Shown: positions 1-11,755 of the stretch, one piece after another
How the letters are laid out: every line of letters begins with the position of its first letter
Numbering within the stretch: position 1 is the stretch's first letter
Source of the DNA: Dermacentor variabilis
Lineage: Eukaryota > Arthropoda > Arachnida > Ixodida > Ixodidae
Direction of reading: 5' to 3'
DNA: 64,000 nucleotides
Assembly: GCF_050947875.1 (NCBI RefSeq)
Contig: NW_027460346.1
Location: 682,001-746,000, forward strand
The notes under the pieces: model-generated
The model's database searches: none
Told to the model about the DNA's origin: nothing
Seen by the model: the letters and a program-made list of their open reading frames with translations, nothing else
Position numbers and translations under genes: made by a program

Positions 1-505
1 CCTTTCTCTTGAAAAGCATCGTGCTGATGCTACGAACATAAGAGGGCGAAACACGAAAGTACACTTATTAAACAAAAGTAAGAAAACAACAAAGAAGCAA
101 AGTCCAAAGTAACCCAGTCCATAAAAAGAAGGTCTTGAGTTCAGCTATGCAAAGTCCCAAAGTTTCTTTGCGCTGGTAGAATGGCTTAAGTCGCACAACA
201 TAGACTATTCCAGATCGTGAGTGGCGGCGCTGTGATAGCAAAATGCCTTCTGGTACAAGCTCGCAGTCTAGTGCACTAATGCGTCGCATGAGCTTGTAGG
301 TTCCGAAATAGCGGTGTAAAAGCTTTGTGCTAAGTCCTCGTCGGCGTATTGGGGTCTAAACCTAAACACGGTCGCCGGGCTGGTACTCGACATAGCGTCG
401 TCGAAGGTTGTAGTGTCGGCTATCGGTCCTCTGCTGGTTCTTGGTCTGTAGGCAGGCGAGCTGTCGGGCTTCTTCAGTGCGCTAGAGATAGGTAGCATAA
501 TATAT
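1..505 (-). pseudogene. Ty3-type integrase C-terminal end (second element, truncated)
   Basis: Reading the minus strand from about 480 to 70, and crossing frameshifts, gives an RTEEARQLA-like stretch, YVEYQPGDRV, TPIRRRGLSTKLLHRYFG and, in a third frame, MRRISALDCELVPEG followed by VVYVVRLKPFYQR-type text. This is the GPY/F module at the C-terminus of Ty3/gypsy integrases, which binds DNA non-specifically. Near position 1 the minus strand has a purine run and a small GCATCG hairpin, where a 3' LTR would begin, so the rest of this element probably lies left of the window. The coding sequence is cut at about 507 by the LTR of the neighbouring element. It does not resume beyond the (TA)n tract at 5925, so a simple clean nesting cannot be shown. 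Confidence 0.75.
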
Positions 506-507
506 AT

Positions 508-672
508 TGTGACGACACAGGAAGGGCCGACTTTTATTGAGCCTGAGAGACGCGGCGAAGGACCCTCGACACAGTCCACTATGATGATGCGCCTACCTGC
601 ACGATGAAGTAGGGCACACACATGATGATAATAACATACAAATTATGAAGAAGTGCCCAATAAATTCACACA
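508..672 (-). repeat. 3' LTR of the Ty3 element
   Basis: This minus-strand repeat runs from TGTGTGAATTTA next to the purine tract to CTGTGTCGTCACA. It contains GGCTCAATAAAAGTCGG, with an AATAAA polyadenylation signal. The terminal block is shared with 5656-5776. The length is about 165 bp if the TG...CA ends are correct. The left flank is ATATATATT, and no unambiguous target duplication can be read because the other flank is a TA microsatellite. Confidence 0.65.
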
Positions 673-689
673 CTAATTTCCCCCGCGCG

Positions 690-1690
690 AGAGCGGCAAT
701 CCTGGCCGCAGCCTAAAGGCACAGGGAACGCCGCGTGAAAGGCTTCATACGAGAAACGTGGACCACTTCGGTAGAGCGGCAACGACGGCCTTTTGAGGCA
801 ACAACCGGGGTCACACGCTAATTAACGGGAGAAGTCATTTCAGGACTGTGTATGGGCCAACAAAGCGGGACTGAAGCTCCTGACAAAGCCCAGGAGTGTG
901 AACTGGTGTTCAGAGCAGCACTTCATCGCCGGGCTGGTAGAAAACTACGCGATGAAAGGCGTCATAATGATCCTTGTGGTCTTGTTGTCTGGCTTTAGTG
1001 TTGAAGGGGACATGCTGGCGACGAAGGTCAAGGTGGGAAATATTCTTCGTAAAAAGATAGAGATGGGCTGACAGGGGCAGAGAAGAAAGAAACGTCGATA
1101 AAGGAACTGGGCGTACACCCATAAACAAGGTAGAATGGCGAGCAACCAGTTGTGCATCGAACGGCGGTGTTATACGCAATGCTGACGAATGCGAAATTGC
1201 GTCCCAGTTTCTGTGATCTGGTTGATATAGGCGGCTATCATGTCAGAGAGCATACGATGCAACCGCTCAGTCCGGCCGTTCGTCGGAGGATGGTAACCTG
1301 AAGTAGTCTTGTAAGCTGTGCCAGAGGCTCTGAGCACTTCGCCTACCAATCCTGAAAGAAATGTTTTTCCCTGGTCGCTCAGAAGGACACGAAGGGCGCC
1401 GTGATGCAGGATTATGGCTTGAAGAATGAAGGTAGCAACTTCGGAAGCAGATGCAGAACTGACACAAGTTGTTCCGGCATAGCGCGTGAGGTAGTCGACG
1501 GCTGCAGCTATCTGTCTAGTACTGGCGGGAGTCATGGGAAGTGGCCCATAGAGATCAATACCAACAAGCTCAAACGGTTCCGCAGGATATGAGACCGGTA
1601 GTAGCTGCCCGGCAGGAGCTGATGTTTGCCGCTTTCGGCGCTGACAAATGGCGCAGGAAGAGACGTATCTCGCCACGCTCACGTCACGCC
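690..1690 (-). pseudogene. Integrase of the Ty3 element
   Basis: 1170-1682 encodes the zinc-binding tail (CAICQRRK) and the catalytic core. Visible are GIDLYGPLPMT (first Asp), LLSDQGKTFLS (second Asp) and TSGYHPPTNGRTERLHRM (Glu), the DDE triad of retroviral-type integrases. 910-1179 continues with the linker and FYQPGDEVLL. The GPY-like FVGPYTVLK follows in another frame near 840-900. Integrase joins the cDNA ends to chromosomal DNA. Frame changes near 1170 and below 910 break the protein. Confidence 0.85.
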
Positions 1691-1919
1691 ACTAGAAGCG
1701 ACTTCTTATGCGGTCGTAAGTTTCCTGGATGCCAAGGTGGCCAGCAGTCAAATCGTCATGAACGGCCTGAAGTACACGAGCATGAAGGCAGCGAGGCAGT
1801 AGGGGTACCCACCGTTGTCCGTCGGGATGATGGATATGGCAGTACACCGCGGAATTTTACAGCTTGAATTGTGTCAGCTGTCCGCGAAACCTGGCATTAG
1901 ACGGCTGCGAAGCTCCACG

Positions 1920-3285
1920 AAGGCGGTCTATAATACGTCGACAGTACGAATCGGCGGGTTGTTGAGGCGAAAATGATTTATGGTCGTCCGAACTGAGATG
2001 GTCAAGAGCGGCGAAGGCCAAAATGACCGTTGAAGAGACGTCATTGATTGCGTTCCTGGAGGTGGTTGCGGAGTCATTGATGAGTGCAGCTGTAGAAAGC
2101 AGGCAGTGGGAAAGAGCGTCTGCGTATTGGTGCTTTTTACCAGACTTTTAGATGACCGCAAAGTCATATTCTTGCAGATGAAGAATCCAGCGACCAAGAC
2201 GTCCTGACAAGTTCTTGAGTGTGGAGAGCCAACATCAGGCGTGATGGGCCGTAACGATGGTAAAACGGCGGCCATGGAGATAACGACGAAACTTCTAGGC
2301 GGACCAAACGACATCTAGGCATTCATGCTCGGTGAGGCTATCATTGTTCTAGGTAGCTGTGAGAATGCGGTTTGCATATGCACTGACTCTTTCACTGAAA
2401 GAGGTGTCTCGCTGGAGAAGGACGGCACCAATTCTACGGCCACTAGCGTCCATGTGCAAGATTGTGGGGGCAGTCTCATGAAAATGACAAAGGACAGGTT
2501 CAGATCTGAGGGCGCCCTTCAGCTGGTCAAAGGCATATTCACATTCCGGTGACCACACGAAGGAAACACCAGAACGAAGTAAGTTGTCTAAAGGTGCAGC
2601 TATACAGGCGAAGTCGCGTATAAATCGGAGAAAATAGGAAGCGATTCCAAGGAAACTGCGTAGTTCTTTGGTCTTTTCTGGCTCAGGAAAGCGAAGCACG
2701 GCCAAAATTTTGTCAGGATCAGGTCGAATACCATCCTTGCTCACAATGTGACCAAACACCTTGATCGTCTTGCATGCAAAATGACACTTTTTGGTATTCA
2801 GCTGAAGACCAGCGTTAGCGAGGCATGTCAATACATCGTCCAGACTTTGCAGGTGCTGGGAAAATGTCGAAGAGAAAATAACGATATCGTCCAGATAGTA
2901 CAAGCACTGTTTCAACTTGAGGCCGCGAAGAATAGTGTCGATCATGCGCTCAAAAGTTGCGGGAGCATTGTAAAGGCCGAAAGGCATGATGTTGAACACG
3001 TAAAGGCCATCTGGGGTTGCAAACGTTCTTTTCTTTGTCATCTTCGTGCATCGGAATTTGCCAGTAACCTGAACGCAGATCAAGGCTGGAGAAGTTTGGC
3101 ACCTTGCATAGAATCGAGGGCATAGTCAATGCGAGGCATAGGGTATACAACCTTTCGCGCTATCTTGTTGAGTGCTCGGTAATCGACACAAAATTCCACG
3201 GATCCCTCTGTCTTTCTGACCGAAACGATGGGAGACGACCAAGGGCTAGCAGAGGGGCAGATTTTCTCACGTTGAAGCATGCTGG
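1920..3285 (-). pseudogene. Reverse transcriptase-RNase H of the Ty3 element
   Basis: 3080-3280 holds PSASPWSSPIVSVRK and VEFCVDYRALNKI, and 2950-3150 holds FSSLDLRSGYWQIPM. 2349-3083 then runs through TPDGLYVFNIMPFGLYNAPA, the catalytic box YYLDDIVIFS, the thumb HIVSKDGIRPDPDK and the tether LRSFLGIASYFLRFI, into RNase H with ILHMDASGRRIGAVLLQ. The remainder of RNase H (WILHLQEYDFAV-like, then the YADALS-like end) is readable in shifted frames between 1920 and 2340. YLDD matches the catalytic Asp pair. At least three frameshifts separate the blocks. Confidence 0.88.
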
Positions 3286-4482
3286 CGACGTTTTCCTCAT
3301 AATTTTGCGCTCGGCTAGAGACACGCGATACGGCTGGCGACGTACGATGGATCTGACGCCTGTCTGAATCCGATGCGCTGTGACTGAAGTCTGACCCAAT
3401 GTTGAAGAGTAGGCGTCGAATGAAGTTTCATGGTTCTTCAACAAACTAAGTAACTGTTGCGTCTGCGAATGGGTCAAGTCGGGGCTGATTACGCCTGCAA
3501 GAGCGGAGGTAGAGGGAGAATGGTCCAGCATAAGTGATTTCAGGGGGAGCAGCCTTACCGGGAAGGACACAGAGAGGCTCGGAATCAACAACACAAGCCA
3601 AAGTGGCGCCTTTAGGAAGGAGAATATTCTCGGATTCCTTGCGGCGAGAAGAGCGCACCCATTGTTAAATCTAACTAGGCCTGATGCAATGGCTATCCCC
3701 TTTGTGAAACAACGCGCAGAAGGTAACACTAACGCATCTCTATGGTCGATGACGTTGGACGTGGTGGTCAGAATTTGCTGACAGCCTGGAGATAGCTCGG
3801 CATCTTCTGCAGCAAGCAGACGAAGTGGCTTGTACGTTTCATCACCAAGCGAATAATCGGTGTCGGTCATATGTAGGACACGTTGCCTACAATATATAGC
3901 GGCAGAAGCAGAGACAAGAAAATCCCATCCTAAAGGGAGCTGGTGGGAGCAAGGCGACAGCACACCAAACTGTATGTGGTGGATAATGCCGTCGGTCATT
4001 ACACGCACAGTACAAAATGCGGAAGGGCGGATTTTGCGGAAGGGGGCATGGGAAAGCTCTTTGAGCTGCAACCAGCAGTGGTCCATCGTATAAGGCATTG
4101 TAACATCCTTGAGGCGCTTACACAAATCAGCGTGCATAACAGAGAAAGTGGCACCGGTGTCCACCAAAGCTTCAACGTGCACACCCTCAACGAACACAGA
4201 CATCATATTAAAAGGGTGCACTGCAGGAATTGTAGCCCTGTCGGTAAATGCAGTTTTTCCTCCGAAAGCGACAATACTTAGTTTTCCGGGCGATGGTAGA
4301 GGAAAACGTGGCAGGCCGGAGCGGTAGCGAGGAGTGGCGGAAGGACGAATGTGAGCGGCGCCTGGTGCTGCGGCAACCGTTTGGTGTCTCGGTCGTTGCG
4401 GGCGGGGATGTGCAACAACGCGGAGGGGACGCGTAACGCCGGTTTTGAGAAGATCCCCCACCAGAATACGCATCGCGTTCAC
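3285..4482 (-). pseudogene. Retropepsin region and protease-RT linker of the Ty3 element
   Basis: The 440-codon open frame carries VHVEALVDTGATFSVM, the D-T/S-G active site of an aspartic protease that would act as a dimer to cut the polyprotein. Downstream text (CSHQLPLGWDFLVSASAA) corresponds to the second conserved protease block. SPDLTHSQTQQLLSLLKNH and AHRIQTGVRSIVRRQPYRVS form the usual linker just before the RT domain. The frame then shifts into the RT blocks at about 3285. The catalytic Asp is intact although the element as a whole is dead. Confidence 0.82.
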
Positions 4483-4485
4483 TCA

Positions 4486-5570
4486 TGTCGTCCCCGCGAC
4501 GCTCATCTTGATCGCACTTGTGGCAAAAATGTGATGTGTGACTGCGATAACCACAGTAATAGCATATATGACGTGATCGTCGCCAAGGCGGCTACTAGAG
4601 AGCGCTCGATACGCTGGGAGATAGTGCGGTCAGATGGGGCGATGAAGGCTCAAGTGGCATTGAAGGGACATCGTACGGAGGAACGACACCAACCTGCGCG
4701 TATGTGGGTAGAGGCAACGTTGAATGGACGTCAGAAAGGACGTCAGGCGCGGTAGCAACCTGGGCGTATGTTGGTTGGGGACGAGGAGCAGGAGTGTCAA
4801 CATGCGCATAGGAAGTCATGGAGGCGAGCTCCTCCTTGATGATATTGCGCAACGCTGCACCAGAAGGCTGAGGAGGAAGGACCAACGGGGATGAAAAGCC
4901 AAGTGATTAAAGTTCCTCGCGAATAATCGCCATAATCAGTGCACGCAGGTCAGGGTCCGCCGTAGAACAGCGCTCGCAGTCCGGCTGCAAGCGTACGCAC
5001 TCGAGCGCGTCGAGGCGCTGGCACGTCAAGACGATGTCAGCGAAGGTAGCCGGGCTCTTGACGGCGAGCACGTTGAAGGACACAGTGCCAATACCTTTAA
5101 GAATATGACGTACCCTGTACGACTAAGCCATAGCATCACTGACACGGCGACAGAGTGCAAGCACAACTTCGATGTACCATGTGTAGGAATCCCCGGAGTG
5201 TTATTTGCGAGCATCAGGAGTTTTCTTCGCAAGGGCTGAGCCAACCGCGGCGTTCGAAATGCTTGTCGAAGCTGCCGTTTAAAGGTGGTCCAACTGGGAA
5301 ATCAATCTCATGGTTGAAAAACCAGGCCTTCGCCACACCCGTCAGATTGAATGAGACATGGCGGAGCTTGAGGAGGTCTTCCCACCGATTAGCAGAGCTT
5401 ACGTGCTCGTAATCGTCCAACCAGTATTCAACATCTTCACTGCGAAGACTAGCGAACAGATGGGGATCACGCTGGTGGCCACTGATGATCAGACAAGGTG
5501 CGGCTTGCGGTGTCGAGATGGTTACGGTAGAAATGCCAGGCTGCTCGTCCTGTGACGAGCTGGTGGACAA
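4486..5570 (-). pseudogene. Gag of the Ty3 element
   Basis: It starts at the Met at 5570 with a short Ser/Gln-rich leader. It then shows the retrotransposon gag fold signature (EYWLDDYEHVSSANRW, FNLTGVAKAWFFNHE). The frame shifts near 5225 to RRKLLMLANNTPG and a tail with CQRLDALE-type text. A TYAQV-repeat linker follows (4595-4885). A complete CCHC knuckle, CYYCGYRSHTSHFC, is readable near 4525-4566 in a third frame. Gag forms the particle and binds RNA through the knuckle. The capsid-like block and the knuckle are recognisable, but the frame is broken in several places. Confidence 0.82.
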
Positions 5571-5655
5571 TCAGCACAAACTGCGACCTAAACGAAGCTC
5601 CAGGGAGTAGGCCAGGCGTGCAGAGGACGGGGTACCAGGAAACACCCCCACCACT

Positions 5656-5925
<270 letters not shown>

Positions 5926-6309
5926 GTAATGCTGCAGAAAGCAAACGATCACCCCGTTCGCAAATTTAGCCGCCGTACAATTTGAATCCATAACGGCACG
6001 GACTGCAATCGATACGAGTGAGCTGCTTTTATCACATGTCATTGAGGTCTCATAACCTTTATTCAAGTAATAAAGCACAGGTTTTAATAACATAGGTTTA
6101 ATAAAAAAATCTCTAATTATTTTGCAAAACATTGTATGTTAACTATGTTTGACGGTTATTATATGTACATCTATAGAGCCAATATTTCACCGCGTTGATC
6201 GCCCTTATCAGGAAAAATATAAATTAAAGTATGCGGCCAAATTACAGTAGCTCCATTTGCGCGCTTATGCTGGAATGTGCAGCGGCTGATATTTCGCCCT
6301 TTGTGGCGA

Positions 6310-6447
6310 TCGCTGGAACTCGAGAGTGTGCGGGGCCTGGCGCGGCGACGATTTTACCTCACTTGGACTTTATACGGGATCTCACGGTGACGGCGACGGC
6401 AGAAATGCGCCTGGAGTTTGCATATAATTGCTATCGCAATAAAAATT
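6310..6447 (+). repeat. Dispersed GACGGC repeat, copy 1
   Basis: It contains the family core TTGGACTTTATACGGGATCT, a CGGTGACGGCGACGGC block, AATGCGCCTGGAG and CATATAATTGCTATCGCAAT with an A-rich tail. The same order recurs at 8664, 26771, 45178 (minus) and, for the 5' half only, 51716. This is the typical form of a short 3'-A-tailed interspersed repeat. Confidence 0.75.
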
Positions 6448-6473
6448 AAAGATTGCCGGTGAGCCTTTAGAAT

Positions 6474-7030
6474 TTCTTCAGGAGTACGTTTACTTATAGG
6501 CGACCCTTATCACGAGAAGGAAATTTACAAAAGAATAAGAATAGGTTGGAGTGCATGCAGCAAGCATTACAAAATCAGGACTGGGCCTTACCGTGGTTTT
6601 TGAAAAGTGCAGTCATTGTGCTAACATATGGGGCAGAAACATTGAGGTTAACAAAGCAGCTTGAGAACAAGTCAAGGACCACGTAAAGAGCGATAGAATG
6701 AAAAGTGTTAAGCGTAACCTTAAGAGACAGGACGAGAGCGCTGTCGATGGGAGAGCAAATAGGGGTAGCTGATATTGTAATTAATATCAAGAGAAAAAAC
6801 AGAGCGGAACATGCCACGTAATGCATAGAGCAGATAACCGGTGTACCATTCGAGTTAGAGAATGAGTACCAAGGGAAGGGCAGCGCAGTTTAGGACGGCA
6901 GAAAATTTGGCTTGGTGATGAAATTAGCAGATTTGCAGGCCCAACTCGGAATCAGCTAGCGCAAAAAAGAGGTAATAGGAGATTGCTGGGAGAGGCCTTC
7001 ATCCTTCAGTGAACAAAGGCGGCTGCTGCT
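6474..7030 (+). mobile_element. RTE-type LINE, 3' end fragment
   Basis: Conceptual reading gives ISNLTYGAET-like text (VLTYGAETLRLTKQLENK), then SVTLRDRTRALSMGEQIGVA, DIVINIKRKNRAEHA and DGRKIWLGDEISRFAG. This is the C-terminal domain of RTE LINE polymerases, downstream of the RT fingers and palm. The same segment recurs at 34355, 38700 and 55720. Stops are frequent. It ends near a (CTG)n stretch at 7020 that takes the place of the usual simple 3' tail. Confidence 0.78.
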
Positions 7031-7775
7031 GCTGATAGTAATTTGCTGTGTAGAAGTACGCCAGATCTTATCGGACAAGGGCTTGACGGCCAGCAGAGCG
7101 ACACAGCTGAGTTAAGTCGGATGAACTTTAAAGCACACTTACTGCTTACTCTTGGACGATTATGCACACTGATGCAATAATTTATCAAGACGCTATAGCA
7201 CAGCTTCTTCGTAAAAGTAATATGTTGAACGGGCTAGCTGGTCACTAAGTTCTCTGTTCGTTTGTGGTGTCTGTGTCTCTTCTCTGTGTTCTAATTTTGA
7301 GGTTGCAAGATTTTGAAAGCAAGATCTTGTCCTAAATATTACGCACTGTATAATATCTATTCACACTCTGAATATTAGGCTATGCTAGTTTTAGTTTCTG
7401 AACTCTCCAATAATCTACGTTCTGTTCACTTCTACGACTGCGGTATGCACTAAAGACGGATCAATGCTGTGCGCAGCTAGCCACTGCAACTTATTAGGAA
7501 AACCAGGGCGTCGAGCACACCAACGGTTACTTTCCGAGGTAAAGTAATTGTACGCTTTTATTGAGATCCCTCAAGGCGAGAACGGAACGTGCATCAGAAA
7601 TGTTTCCTTCTATGGAAAGGTTAAATCTACCAGCAGTTAAATGAAATATCTTTCCTTTCATCCGTCCGTCTGTCTGTATGCGTCTTGCTGCGCAGCATTT
7701 GCACGGTGCCTATAGCAAACACTTCTCGATTATGCAATATGACAAGAAGCCGGGTTCACTTCTCGTTTACTTCAG
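7031..7775. other. No gene seen (intron-like sequence upstream of the P450 exon)
   Basis: I see no coding blocks or clear repeats here. The final 15 bases form the splice acceptor of the P450 exon. An open frame starting at 7678 is only a frame-shifted shadow of that exon. Confidence 0.6.
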
Positions 7776-7948
7776 ACAGGAACTGCGGCTACATTCGCTC
7801 TCTACTATCTGGCCACAAATCCTGAAGTCCAAGCAAAAGCACGAGAAGAGGTCCTGTCATCCCTGTGTGATCAACCCCCAGAAGGAACGCGCCCAAGCGA
7901 TCCTAATGCTCTACCATACCTGAAAGCTTGCATAAAAGAAACCCTCCG
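7776..7948 (+). CDS. Cytochrome P450 internal exon (helix I end to ExxR), mitochondrial-clan-like
   Basis: This 173-bp exon is open throughout in phase 0. It is preceded by a pyrimidine-rich acceptor (tctcgtttacttcag) and followed by a strong donor (gtaagt). It encodes TGTAATFALYYLATNPEVQ, the distal part of P450 helix I, then helix J/J' (KAREEVLSSLCDQPP) and helix K ending LPYLKACIKETLR. The E and R of ETLR are the invariant ExxR pair that helps lock the heme pocket. The exon probably starts just after the A-G-x-E/D-T part of the oxygen-activation motif, which would lie on an upstream exon outside the window. The wording LYYLATNPEVQ is most like mitochondrial-clan P450s, but the clan is inference. 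The last codon (CG|G, Arg) is split, phase 2, and is completed exactly by the exon at 42804. No stop, frameshift or transposon scar is present, so this looks like a live gene rather than a relic. Confidence 0.88.
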
Positions 7949-8663
7949 GTAAGTATTTCACAGCTCCCATGGATAATGTGTATATTATTAGCGTTCACGC
8001 TTTAGGTGCAAATGTGGCGAAAGGAGTAAAACTGCTGCCTTACAGAAGTTTGAGCTATTTAGAGTCCCAGTGACACGTAAAAATCTGTATCTTTTAGATT
8101 TGCATGACATGTAATTACACATATTGACTGCCAGCCGCATCCCTTGAGCGAAACGCCGCAGCTGTGAACTTTCGGGCCTTATGCAGCCATACGGTCATGC
8201 TCTAAGGTGTACAAATGACCACCGCTGCCCCACAGCAAACACTAATATGGCAATTTGGTAAAAGCTGCTGTCAGTGCCTCTAAATGCTAGTGTTCGTTTA
8301 GTCTAGACGTCCAGATTAGTAGGGTGGAAATAATATTTCATGTTTTTGGTACGCACCCTTACACCTCAGTTGTGAACAACTGCCATCACTTATGAAATAC
8401 GCATTCACGATTACGTGCACCGAAACATACGGAGATAATGTCATAACAAACATCGCAAAAGCCAACGTGACCGCAAAACTGAAGACGCTTAAGCCTGTGC
8501 AAGATTAAAAAAGCAAGATCATTCTTCTGAACTAGATCGAACGGCGTACGTAAATAAGAGTCCTCGCGTACCTAGACTCGACTCATCGCAGATCGATTTC
8601 AAGATATGGCCCTCGCTGCCGCGCAGCTGACTCTACTCATTGCAGATCGCCGGAGTAGAACGT

Positions 8664-8757
8664 CACATAATACGGAACATCACACCGACGCAGACGGTGA
8701 CGATGCCGACGGAAATGCGCGTAGAGTGTCCATATAATTGCAATCGCAATAAAAAAG
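8664..8757 (+). repeat. Dispersed GACGGC repeat, copy 2
   Basis: Shows ATACGGAACATCAC, the GACGGTGACGATGCCGACGG block, AATGCGCG-AGAGTGTCCATA, ATTGCAATCGCAATAAAAAA. It matches copies 1, 3 and 4 in the same order and has the same A-rich 3' end. Between 7949 and 8660 I see nothing else. Confidence 0.75.
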
Positions 8758-9164
8758 CGGCGGAACACAGCGCGCGGCGAATGTCGACGGTAATGCGTTA
8801 GTATCGAATCAATAAAGCAACACAACGTATATTTCCATTGCAAAACGAGTTACGTATGAGGCGTGGACCGCAACGGGACTTCTCTTTCGCGCTTCCCTAA
8901 GAACACGTGGCGCTACTGCGAAGCCTGCACATGGCCTCCTCCTACAAACACGGCGCGCCGGTGCTTGCGAACGCTGAGAAACCCCTTATGAGGCAACCAG
9001 GCTCCTTTCTCACGCTCCTGTGTGGGCACGTTGCGCCATCTTCTGGCACTGACGAGGAGTCAGTGCCAGAAGGCTCGTGTCGGCGCGAGCTCCGACCCGA
9101 GAAACGTGGCACGCCAGTGCCTGCGAACCCTGACAATTGTTATCTCGCTTGCCGCACGCACTGA

Positions 9165-9525
9165 GAGGCACAGGCTCGGTGACCCAAGTCGCAAGATGTT
9201 CATTGAAAGCGGCATATAACCAGTGCATTTGGGGCGCAGCCTGCTAAAGCATCGGGTTGTTGTACATGGGAACCCTTGCGATCCGGACTCGATTCCGCTC
9301 AGCATCGGAAAAATTTGAGGGATCTGTTTCGTCATTGTAGACCGGAACATTCCCAGTGGCGCATGCTTAGTTACACAAGTTGGCGTCAAAGACATTCATT
9401 GTAGAGCGGCACAGGCCTACTGGCACATACCTAGTGACCCAGGTTAGCATAAAAGAAGTCCATTTGAGACCAGCACGGACCGAGTGGCACATACCCAGTG
9501 CTCTAAGTCGACGTCAGAGTTTCTT
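9165..9525 (+). repeat. 64-bp tandem satellite (3 clear units, 1 earlier degenerate unit)
   Basis: Units begin at 9333, 9397 and 9461, exactly 64 bp apart. They share CATTGTAGA-CGGCAC, CAGTGGCACATACC-AGTG and ACCCAAGTTGGCGTCAAAGA blocks. A fourth, older unit covers about 9170-9230 (GGTGACCCAAGTCGCAAGATG, CATTGAAAGCGGCATA). The array abuts the LTR element starting at 9529. Confidence 0.72.
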
Positions 9526-9528
9526 CTA

Positions 9529-11755
9529 TGGCGGAGCAGGAAAGGAAAGCTGCCACTTTGAAATGCAAGAACAAGCTACTTTATTTTCTATCCTCAGGCG
9601 CTCGCTCCGCTGTCTTGGCGCAGTTCGTCGTCGTTGCCACGTTGGCGCATCGGCGCCGCCACAAAGCCCCCCGCCGTAGAAACGGAGTCGGGTGGAAGTG
9701 GATTGTGGTCGCTTGGACAACTTTCTAACGCTGTTCAAGGAAGCGACACGTCCAGGCCGTTTATTTAGGCCGCGCTTTAAGTGCGGATCGAGCACGAGCG
9801 TGGAGCTCTTTGAAGAGCTGGGAAATGTGTCGAAAGCTCCGGTGACTTCGTTGACAGAAAAGCAAGGGCTTCGGAGTGCTGCAGCGTTGCCGTAAAGGGC
9901 TGCAGCAAACAGGACTGTGCGCGCACGGGACGGGAAGTGGCTTGCAGCTGGTGGCGCTTTATTGTATGGTCACGTGCCCATTCATCGATGTCGGAGCAAG
10001 GGCTAATCGTCTGTCAAAACCAGCTGGTGGACGAATGGAAGCTTTGGCGATATGAAGATTCTTTGGGAACGCTGTTGGCACTGTTTGATAGGCATTCGAG
10101 GCATCTGACGTGCGCATCGTTGATAGAGGTACCCTGGTTAGAGAAATTTTGCGCTGATGATATTTTGGTCAGCTGTGAACGGATAGGTGTCGTAGTGCTT
10201 AATCCTGGTGCAGTTGGATTACTCGATGCAGCTGGTAGGGGTGAAGCAGTTGTCGCGGACGAGCGTGGGTGGCGACCTGGTTGCACGGCAGCTAGAGAGC
10301 CATGTTGCACTGCCCGTGTTGGTAGGCCTAGTACGAACGACCGAACTGCGTCATATGCTTGTGGTCCAGGTGGCATGACGTCGCAGTGCAGAACAGGAGG
10401 CAGTATGGTTGCCATGATGTGGTACTTGTCCTGTTTCAAAGTGATGCTATGAAGGTAGAAACACGCCTCTAGTTTCAAAAGCCACATAGTAGGTCATTGT
10501 GGCGCAGGCTCGTTTTTGCTACTGTTTCAAACTTGTCCCCGAGGCAGAACCTTAGAGAACCCAATCAAGGATAAAGCCGTTCGTTCTAAAATGTACACAC
10601 AGCTTTTGACATAACTAGTGCGAAAAGAAACCTATAAGGTAAACACTCAATAAAAATTCCGAGCTAGAAACAAATACACTTAAAGCTAAAATAGTACGAA
10701 CACCACGCAAGTTAGGGCAGACCACGAGTGCAATCATGCACAACAGTTCGACGTGGCTGTACGGCGGCGTAGCGACGAAAGAAGAGGCGTTGGTCTTACC
10801 GAAATTCCGTTCGTCGGCTGGACCGACGAACGGAAGTAGCATCGTAGCAGCTCCGACTTGGAGAGGGGATGCAGGTGCCCTGGAAATACCTGCAGTACCT
10901 GCAGGTGGAAGTGGCGTTCTGGCCAGGCAGCTGGACGCAAACTCGGGCCCGTAGCCCGACTGTTCATGCTCTGCCTACGGAGTTCGCCTCGGGCAGCAGT
11001 CCGTGATCAGGTGGAGTTGCGACGCCCGGGAACAGGATGGCAGGAGGTCCCGATGCAGTGAATTCCTCGTAGCTCGGGTCCAACCTACGACTGGCCGTCT
11101 GCGTCTCCCAGTCCGTCCGGGGGACGACCTTCACCCTTCGTCGCTTCCTAGAACTTCCCGAAATCCAACCCGCGCGCCTCGCTTTTACTTCGGCGCTGGT
11201 ATATTTGTCTCTTCCGGAGTGGTGACCCTCGGAGCCCTGTTTTCACCGGCGATTGGCCGCTGGGAGCTCCGTGGTTCTCCCTATTGGATCATTTTCCTTT
11301 TATCTTCATGCGCCGCACGTTCTCGGGCTTGACGCTCTCCGACGTCGTCGTCTTTCACCTAGCACGGAATTCACCTCCGTGCGCGCACTCTGTCGTCTTC
11401 TACCTTTCATCTCCCAACCAGGGCACTGTCTCGCGCACTACACATATCACAGGCTTCCAGGCCAGAATTAGTGGAACTGTGCTGGATCTAGGATGCAGTG
11501 CACGGAGACTTCTTCCGGTCGCAGTGCCATAATGATAGACGGGGTCCAGATCTCGCCTGACTCGTTGTTTGTTGGGTGCCCGGTGGAATCTTCTGGAACG
11601 CATTCTTTCATGGTCCGGTGTCACCACAGTGGCGGAGCAGGAAAAGTATACTGCCACGTTTAAATGCAAGAAGCAACTACTTGATTTTCTCTCCACTCAC
11701 GCTGTCTTGGCCCACTTAATCGTCGTTGGTACGTCGGAAAATCGGTGCTCGGACA
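9529..11755 (-). mobile_element. Short LTR retrotransposon with gag remnant only
   Basis: Direct repeats at 9529-9663 and 11630-11755 both begin TGGCGGAGCAGGAAA and end ACA on the + strand. On the minus strand they are therefore TGT...CCGCCA LTRs. On the minus strand GGCGGGGGGCTT lies immediately before the 3' LTR (polypurine tract). TGGTGACACCGGACC lies three bases inside the 5' LTR, a plausible primer-binding site. The left LTR has AATAAA. No protease, RT or integrase text is present in the 2.2 kb, only the gag-like ORF at 10014-10487, so it is a non-autonomous or internally deleted Ty3-like element. Confidence 0.75.
10014..10487 (-). pseudogene. Gag-like fragment in the short LTR element
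   Basis: The open frame begins WLLKLEACFYLHSITLKQDK followed by YHIMATILPPVLHCDVMPPG and AYDAVRSFVLGL. The W-x-x-x-L-E-A-x-F order with a conserved K-x-x-x-x-x-A-x-L-P is that of chelicerate Ty3-type gag N-terminal domains (family assignment from memory, no search run). The rest is low-complexity Ser/Pro/Thr text without a zinc knuckle. It is in the sense orientation of the surrounding LTRs. Confidence 0.6.

Noticed and set aside
7678..7923. 81-codon ORF starting at the ATG at 7678
   Set aside because: Its frame differs from that of the P450 exon it overlaps. The conserved P450 text is in the frame that starts at 7776 after the splice acceptor.
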